NCBI GenBank assembly: GCA_946624335.1
Contig: CAMOSA010000008.1
Span: 1 to 28,831 of the forward strand
Reading direction: 5' to 3'
DNA length: 28,831 bases
Source of the DNA: an uncultured Prevotellaceae bacterium
GTDB taxonomy: Bacteria > Bacteroidota > Bacteroidia > Bacteroidales > Bacteroidaceae
The notes under the pieces were generated by a model. The model was not told the origin of the DNA. It searched no databases and saw nothing but the letters and a program-made list of their open reading frames with translations. A program made the position numbers and the translations under genes. Shown here one piece after another: positions 24,313 through 28,831 of the stretch. Numbering within the stretch: position 1 is the stretch's first letter; each line of letters starts with the position of its first letter.

Positions 24313-25137
24313 TTATTCGATGAGCTCGAAGTGCTGGAAGTCTTTGCACGAGGTCCATGAGCCGCCCCATTCGAAGCCGGCTTCGGTGAAGAGACGGTAG
24401 CAAAGGTCTTGACGGTCAATCTTGTAGCGGAAGTCGCGGGTGCGGTCGCAGTATTGGACGGCCGTAGCGGGCTGCACGAAGCGTGTGCCGTCGGCGCGGT
24501 CCTTGTAGTAGGGGTTGTAGAGCGTATTGATGTCGATGGCGAGACCGCGGGCGTGCTTCGACAGCTTCTTCGAGCCAGCGACGGCGCGGTAGCAGAAGCA
24601 GGAGGTGTTGTTGTCGCGCATCTGCCGCTCGTCGTCGGCGTCGTAGGTGTCAGGCAACAGCATACGCTGGATGGGGTAGTGGGCGTCGAAGAGCTGGCGG
24701 AAGATGCGTGTGACGACCTCGGCAATCTGCTGGTTGACAATCATCTCGCCGAGGTGGATCTGCTGGTCATAGTCCCAGTGCAGGAGGCGCAGGTGGCGGA
24801 GGTCGGAGCGCTTGATGTGTGGGTTATTCTTGTAGGTCTTGCCCTGCATACGCCGCCATACGTCGTCGGGGATAGGCTCTGCTACGAAACAACGGTCGAC
24901 GCCGCCGTAAGCCTCGATGGCTGCCTGGCTGACGGTCTGTCCGGCCTGCCACTGGCGTAGTGCCTGCTGTTCGGTCTGCTTCGTCTGGGCGGTCGGTAGG
25001 GGCTGAGCGTTCAGCTCGTCCTGTCCGGTGGCCGATGTGGTCCTTGTTGCGGGTGTGCTGCTGTTGGCGCATGCGCCGAGCACGCTCATGCCGCAGGTGA
25101 TGAGGGTGGCGAACAGCCATTGCACGATAGGTTGCAT
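24313..25137 (-). CDS. M15 family peptidase lipoprotein (D-Ala-D-Ala carboxypeptidase / VanY-like)
   Basis: The protein (274 aa) has a signal peptide ending in a lipobox (VLGAC, Cys23), a Thr/Ser/Gln-rich spacer, and a C-terminal M15-type domain. Predicted zinc ligands are His195 and Asp202 (SKHARGLAIDINTLYNPYY) and His269 (KDFQHFEL). Family members cut D-Ala-containing or peptide cross-links of peptidoglycan; the exact bond is not predictable here. Six cysteines beyond the lipobox (83, 180, 182, 230, 246, 264) could form periplasmic disulfides. It begins 34 bp after the cca stop on the same strand and is probably transcribed with it. Confidence 0.9.
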   Translation of the reverse strand: MQPIVQWLFATLITCGMSVLGACANSSTPATRTTSATGQDELNAQPLPTAQTKQTEQQALRQWQAGQTVSQAAIEAYGGVDRCFVAEPIPDDVWRRMQGKTYKNNPHIKRSDLRHLRLLHWDYDQQIHLGEMIVNQQIAEVVTRIFRQLFDAHYPIQRMLLPDTYDADDERQMRDNNTSCFCYRAVAGSKKLSKHARGLAIDINTLYNPYYKDRADGTRFVQPATAVQYCDRTRDFRYKIDRQDLCYRLFTEAGFEWGGSWTSCKDFQHFELIE

Positions 25138-25171
25138 ATTCTTCGCTATGATATGATGGTCGGTGATGGGG

Positions 25172-26839
25172 TCATTCAGGAACGCTCAGGCCCAGCTTGC
25201 GAGCCCGCTCGTCGACGAAGGCGAGGGCGGCATCGTGCTCGTTGGGGATTATGCCGTCGAGGATGGCATCCTTGACGGCGCTCTTGAGCAGGCCTACCTC
25301 GCGGCACGGCGTGAGGTGATAGCGCTGCATGATCTCCTCGCCGTCGACGGGCGGCTGGAAGTTGCGTATGCGGTCGCGCTCCTCGAGGTCGACAAGCTTG
25401 CGTCTGACCAGCTGGAAGTTGTCGAGGAAGCGCTGCTTGCGCTGCTCGTTCTTCGATGTGATGTCGGCCTCGCACAGCAGCATCAGGTCGTCGATGTCGT
25501 CGCCGGCCTCGAAGAGCAGGCGGCGCACCGCGCTGTCCGTCACCTCGTCGTCGGCGATGGCGATGGGACGCATGTGCAGCGACACCAGTTTCTGGACGTA
25601 GCGCATACGTTCGTCCATGGGCAGCTTCATGCGTCGGAAGATCTGCGGAACCATCTTCTCGCCGATGAAGTTATGGTTGTGGAAGGTCCAGCCCTGCAGC
25701 GGATCCCAACGCTTCGACTTGGGCTTGCCGATGTCGTGGAGCAGGGCAGCCCAGCGCAGCCACAGCGCCCCGTCCCCGCCTCCTCCCGTCAGGGAGGGTA
25801 GAGGACCCTCTCCCCGCTCCCCCGTAAGGGAGGGTAGAAGACCCTCTCCCCGCTCCCCCGTAAGGGGGAGAGCCTCGCTACGCTCGAGTCCTCCTGTCAA
25901 ACCGGAGGCCTCCCCTCCCTCACGGGAGGGGTCGGGGGTGGGTCTGTCGGTGGTGGGTCTCTCGGGAGTCGGTCTTTCGGGGGTGGGTCTGTCGGCTCTT
26001 CCCTTTTGAGCTTTGACCACGTTGGTCAGCACTTCGAGCGTGTGCCACAGGTTGTCCTTATGGGCGCGTCCGTTCATTGTCTCTACGCCGTGCAAGGCAT
26101 AGAGCTCTGGGAAGATAATCTCGAGCAGGCCGGTCTGGAAGAGCAGCTCGAAGCCTACGGCAGGCGCGTCGGAAGCCATGATCTTCTGCAACTCGTCGAT
26201 GATGCGTTCCTGCGAGATGATGCGTATGCGCTCAGCGTTGCGGCTGAGGGCATCCAGCGTGTCGGGCTCGATGGTGAAGGACAGCTGTGTGGCGAAGCGG
26301 ATGGCACGGAGCATACGCAGCGGGTCGTCGGAGAAGGTCACGTCGGGGTCCAGTGGTGTAGCTATGATGCGGTCCTGTAGGTCCCACACGCCGTCGAAGG
26401 GATCCACGAGCTCGCCGAAGCGGTCGGCGTTGAGGCACACGGCCATCGCGTTGATGGTGAAGTCGCGGCGGTTCTGGTCGTCCTCCAGCGTGCCGTCCTC
26501 GACGATGGGCTTGCGCGAGTCGTGGCTATAGCTCTCGCGCCGCGCACCGACGAACTCGATCTCCTGGTCCCTCACCTTGAGCTGCGCCGTGCCGAAGTTC
26601 TTGAACACGCTGACATGGGCGCCGCGGCCCATGCGCTTGGCCACGGCACGGGCCAGGGTGATGCCGCTGCCCACGACGACGACGTCGATGTCCTTCGACG
26701 GCCGTTCGAGGAAGAGGTCGCGCACGTAGCCGCCGACGACGTAGCACTCCATGCCCAGCTCGTCGGCGCACTGGCCGATGGTGTGGAAGACGGGAAGGTC
26801 CAATAAAGCGGTCAGCTGGCCGCGGTCGAGAAGTCTCAT
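25172..26839 (-). CDS. cca: CCA-adding enzyme / tRNA nucleotidyltransferase with HD domain and in-frame repeat insert
   Basis: This class II polymerase-beta-type enzyme adds or repairs the 3' CCA of tRNAs. The head shows GGYVRD (36-41), the catalytic DID (Asp50, Asp52), RRDFTINAMAV (124-134) and DDPLRMLRAIRFATQ (171-185). The C-terminal HD domain has HKDNLWHTLEVL (260-271), LLHDIGKP (His368, Asp369), HNHNFIGEKM and LHMRPIA. Residues about 281-357 are not family sequence: they are a 77-codon in-frame insert of RPTPE-type and LTGERGEG-type repeats placed between two conserved HD-domain segments. Domains on both sides are intact, so the gene is probably functional. The 555-aa length exceeds the usual ~480 by that insert. 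It is divergent from the small lipoprotein gene. Confidence 0.95.
   Translation of the reverse strand: MRLLDRGQLTALLDLPVFHTIGQCADELGMECYVVGGYVRDLFLERPSKDIDVVVVGSGITLARAVAKRMGRGAHVSVFKNFGTAQLKVRDQEIEFVGARRESYSHDSRKPIVEDGTLEDDQNRRDFTINAMAVCLNADRFGELVDPFDGVWDLQDRIIATPLDPDVTFSDDPLRMLRAIRFATQLSFTIEPDTLDALSRNAERIRIISQERIIDELQKIMASDAPAVGFELLFQTGLLEIIFPELYALHGVETMNGRAHKDNLWHTLEVLTNVVKAQKGRADRPTPERPTPERPTTDRPTPDPSREGGEASGLTGGLERSEALPLTGERGEGLLPSLTGERGEGPLPSLTGGGGDGALWLRWAALLHDIGKPKSKRWDPLQGWTFHNHNFIGEKMVPQIFRRMKLPMDERMRYVQKLVSLHMRPIAIADDEVTDSAVRRLLFEAGDDIDDLMLLCEADITSKNEQRKQRFLDNFQLVRRKLVDLEERDRIRNFQPPVDGEEIMQRYHLTPCREVGLLKSAVKDAILDGIIPNEHDAALAFVDERARKLGLSVPE
25769..25999. repeat. 231-bp in-frame repeat cluster inside cca
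   Basis: The insert holds three or more copies of the GC-rich palindrome also found in mutL (around 25775-25803, 25815-25875 and 25911-25945), plus four 15-bp tandem units at about 25930-25993 that encode RPTPE, RPTPE, RPTTD and RPTPD. The palindromic copies encode PDPSREGGE or LTGERGEG/LPSLTGG depending on orientation. Its length is a multiple of three and the frame stays open. Confidence 0.88.
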
Positions 26840-26865
26840 TGTGTTAATGATGTTGAAAACGGCGG

Positions 26866-26873
26866 CAAAAGTA
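26866..26873 (-). promoter_or_regulatory. cca -7 box (TACTTTTG)
   Basis: TACTTTTG on the minus strand, 26 bp before the cca ATG, matches TAnnTTTG. The -33 motif is not clear. Confidence 0.5.
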
Positions 26874-26926
26874 ATAAAAAAAGTTGAGACTCGCGCCTTT
26901 CAGACGGAGAGATTTGCAGAAAGCCC

Positions 26927-26934
26927 TAATTTTG
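26927..26934 (+). promoter_or_regulatory. Lipoprotein gene -7 box (TAATTTTG)
   Basis: TAATTTTG lies 8 bp before the ATG at 26943, so the transcript would start at or within a few bases of the start codon. The -33 region is not a clear match. Confidence 0.5.
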
Positions 26935-26942
26935 CGTCCGAA

Positions 26943-27395
26943 ATGAAACTGAAGTACCTTTTATATGTCATTGGTGCGGCCCTCTTGACTACGGGCTGCA
27001 AGACGACGGCCGACATTGCCGAGGACGCAGCGGCTTCGATGCTCGACGAGGCACGCCAGCTGCTGACCGATAAACACTACGCCGCTGCACGCGACACCAT
27101 CCTCAGCCTGCGACGGCAGCATCCCACGGCCATCGAAGTGCGACGGGCCGCCATACTGACGCTGGACAGCGTCGAGCTGATGGAGACGCGCGACAGCCTG
27201 ATGCGCTATGAGGACAGCCTCAACCGGGTGCGCGACCGTTTCGCCACCATGGAGCCGCGCCTCAACGGACGCACCAATGATGCCTACTATGCCGAGCAGC
27301 GACGCCTCTTCGAAATGCAGCAGCACTTCGACGAGCTTTGCGCCAAGGCCAAGTTCTATATCCGTAAGATTGACATCGACCGCGAAGCCAAGTGA
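26943..27395 (+). CDS. Small lipoprotein of unknown function (150 aa)
   Basis: The protein starts with a lipoprotein signal peptide, MKLKYLLYVIGAALLTTGC, with the lipobox LTTGC and Cys19. The rest is helical and highly charged: DEARQLLTDKHYAAARDTIL resembles one TPR-like helical pair (about residues 35-60), and ELMETRDSLMRYEDSLNRVR suggests a coiled coil (about 80-105). I cannot name a function; an envelope-linked scaffold or assembly protein is possible but unproven. The start is fixed by the signal peptide. It has its own promoter, divergent from cca, and is followed by a large gene-free region, so it is probably monocistronic. Confidence 0.85.
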   Translation: MKLKYLLYVIGAALLTTGCKTTADIAEDAAASMLDEARQLLTDKHYAAARDTILSLRRQHPTAIEVRRAAILTLDSVELMETRDSLMRYEDSLNRVRDRFATMEPRLNGRTNDAYYAEQRRLFEMQQHFDELCAKAKFYIRKIDIDREAK

Positions 27396-27505
27396 GGCTG
27401 CGTTCGCAGTCGGGCTCGTCGGGTCGATCATTGATCCCCTGACATTGCCATGAATATGCGGGTATGGACTTGTCTCAACGTTCATACGTCTTTTTTTCGA
27501 CTTTT

Positions 27506-27797
27506 GCAAAAAAGGCTTCACCTTTCACCGAGGCTGCTAATAGTTTGACTATCAATTTGCCATGCGGTGAACCTTTGTCGTGCAAAGTTTCACCAAGGTT
27601 CACCCGCTTGGCGTCAAGAAGCCAGGGCTCATCAAACCATCAGCATATCATCCTGAGGCGAGAGGTGGTAAGCGTATCCGCTTTGACGCTTTTCAGAGGT
27701 GAACCTTGGTGAAACTTCACGAGATGAAGGTTCACCTTAGAACAGTCTCTCCTACAACGCGTTATCCCCTATGGTGAAGGGTGAAGCTTATTTTTGC
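27506..27797. repeat. 292-bp concentric inverted-repeat element (MITE-like or structured RNA)
   Basis: Outer arms 27506-27529 and 27773-27797 are imperfect inverted repeats (GGTGAA-n-GGTGAAGC and TTTTTGC shared). Inner arms 27566-27604 and 27698-27736 are 39-bp inverted repeats with 33 matches, including a perfect 20-bp block (27585-27604 with 27698-27717). A further GCGTCAA/TTGACGC pair lies at 27611 and 27683. All pairs share one centre near 27651, so the element can fold as one long hairpin. I see no coding sequence in it and no clear target-site duplication. Confidence 0.8.
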
Positions 27798-28094
27798 GTT
27801 TTTCTATTTTTGGCCACACTCCATCACTCGACTCCCGTCATACGTCTATTCGCTCGCACCCATACGACCATACGTCCACACCCTTATGGCTATTCGCGAA
27901 CACACCTAGGGGTGTCGGCGTAGTCACTTAGGGGAGTCGGCGTAGTAACCTAGGTAAGATGGTGAAACCGTCTGCGCTCAATAGCCGCAGTGTCCGAAGA
28001 ACCTGTGGATTGCTGACCGCACGGGAGCAGCACTCTGGAAGAGTGCCCGAACAGACAGATGGGCGACGCTTCGGGGCGTTATGGCCTGATGTGG
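27798..28094. other. Gene-free region before radA: short repeats and small hairpin
   Basis: No gene is evident. CATACG recurs several times at 27839-27876. The 22-bp repeats at 27903-27957 are described separately. A small perfect hairpin (GCACTCT-GGA-AGAGTGC, 28030-28046) lies 49 bp beyond the radA stop and could contribute to radA transcript ending, but it has no U tract. Confidence 0.5.
27903..27957. repeat. Two and a half 22-bp repeats with CACCTAGG core
   Basis: Units at 27903-27924 and 27925-27946 share GTCGGCGTAGT tails; the third (27947 on) keeps only AACCTAGGTAAG. The first 16 positions closely match the array at 24149-24192. Confidence 0.75.
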
Positions 28095-28831
28095 TCAGCC
28101 GAACAGCGCGCGGAAGGCATCCTCGACGCGGCGGCAGGGCGTGATCTCGATGGTGTAGTGGTGGGGATTGACGGCCTTGAGGTTGGCGGCGGGGATGAGT
28201 ATGCGTTGGAAGCCCAGCTTCTGTGCCTCGGCGATGCGCTGCTCGATGCGGCTGACGGGACGTATCTCACCTGAGAGGCCTACTTCGCCGCAGAGACACG
28301 TGCCGGTGTCGATGGCCGTGTCGACGTTGGACGAGAGGATGGCTGCGATGACGCCGAGGTCGATGGCGGTGTCCGTCACGCGCAGCCCGCCGGCGATGTT
28401 GAGGAAGACGTCCTTCTGTGCCAGCTTGAAGCCCACACGCTTCTCGAGAACGGCGAGAAGCATATTCAGACGACGATAGTCGAAGCCGTTGGCAGAGCGC
28501 TGTGCCGTGCCGTAGGCGGCTGTGGAGACGAGGGCTTGTGTCTCAATGAGGAAAGGCCGCACGCCCTCGATGGCGGCGGCGATGGCGATGCCGCTGAGGC
28601 CGTCCTGATTGTCGGTCAGCAGCAGCTCGCTGGGGTTGGCGACGGGGCGCAGGCCGTCCTGGCGCATCTCATAGATGCCGAGCTCGGAGGTTGAGCCGAA
28701 ACGGTTCTTCTGTGAGCGCAGGATGCGGTAGAGGTAGTGCTGGTCGCCCTCGAACTGCAGCACGGTGTCGACGATGTGCTCGAGCACCTTGGGGCCGGCG
28801 AGCGTGCCTTCCTTGTTGATATGTCCGATGA
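28095..28831 (-). CDS. radA: DNA repair protein RadA (C-terminal part, cut by window edge)
   Basis: RadA (Sms) is a RecA-like ATPase that promotes branch migration in recombination. The visible ~245 codons begin at IGHINKEGTLAGPKVLEHIV, contain the RadA-specific KNRFGSTSELGIYEM (RadA KNRFG motif), then NPSELLLTDNQDGLSGIAIA. The rest is the Lon-protease-like C-terminal domain (KLAQKDVFLNIAGGLRVTD, VGLSGEIRPVSRIEQRIAEA). The zinc finger and Walker A parts lie beyond position 28831. No internal start is proposed because the frame is open to the window end. Confidence 0.95.
   Translation of the reverse strand, partial: IGHINKEGTLAGPKVLEHIVDTVLQFEGDQHYLYRILRSQKNRFGSTSELGIYEMRQDGLRPVANPSELLLTDNQDGLSGIAIAAAIEGVRPFLIETQALVSTAAYGTAQRSANGFDYRRLNMLLAVLEKRVGFKLAQKDVFLNIAGGLRVTDTAIDLGVIAAILSSNVDTAIDTGTCLCGEVGLSGEIRPVSRIEQRIAEAQKLGFQRILIPAANLKAVNPHHYTIEITPCRRVEDAFRALFG

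Noticed and set aside
25172..26839. cca as a pseudogene disrupted by repeats
   Set aside because: The frame is intact through the insert and all catalytic and HD motifs on both sides are present.
27396..28094. tRNA or other known RNA gene in the gap before radA
   Set aside because: No cloverleaf, T-loop or acceptor stem is visible; only the inverted-repeat element, 22-bp repeats and a small hairpin are seen.

Overview
This window looks like a chromosomal housekeeping segment of a high-GC member of the Bacteroidales, most likely Prevotellaceae. The evidence is the gene content and order (guaB, two SurA-like proteins, an OstA/LptA-like protein, a small membrane protein, then mutL; tig-clpP-clpX-recQ), -7 boxes of the Bacteroidetes form TAnnTTTG, no obvious Shine-Dalgarno sequences, and Bacteroidetes-type protein sequences. 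I see no phage, IS element, plasmid gene, CRISPR array, rRNA or tRNA.

Layout. Positions 1-15007 read on the minus strand. From its promoter side this half is lptB (LPS export ATPase), then tig-clpP-clpX (nascent-chain chaperone and ClpXP protease) closed by a strong hairpin, recQ, guaB, two periplasmic prolyl isomerase/chaperones, an OstA/LptA-like lipoprotein-pathway protein, a 98-aa tail-anchored protein, and mutL running off the left edge. A divergent promoter region at about 15008-15125 serves lptB to the left and, to the right, mlaE-mlaF (phospholipid ABC transporter), an ABC-F ATPase, an M13 metallopeptidase lipoprotein, metA (probably homoserine acetylating), a U32/RlhA-like protein and an 81-aa protein. 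After a convergent, repeat-rich gap come the minus-strand genes cca and an M15 peptidase lipoprotein, a divergent small lipoprotein gene, a 700-bp repeat-rich gap without genes, and the C-terminal half of radA.

How the genes fit together. Much of the window concerns the envelope (LptB, LptA-like, SurA-like, MlaE/F, M15, M13) and protein quality control (Tig, ClpP, ClpX). The remainder is DNA repair (MutL, RecQ, RadA), GTP and methionine synthesis, and tRNA/rRNA maturation (Cca, RlhA-like).

The unusual content is non-genic. (1) A G/C-rich palindromic repeat family is inserted in frame in both mutL and cca, in different reading frames. (2) Several intergenic gaps are filled by degenerate arrays with an exact 8-bp period; two of these begin at the stop codon of the upstream gene. 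(3) Arrays with a 22-bp period flank the M15-cca-lipoprotein block, and two of them share a unit. (4) A ~290-bp concentric inverted-repeat element lies between the lipoprotein gene and radA. (5) A near-perfect sigma-54-type -24/-12 element precedes tig-clpP-clpX.
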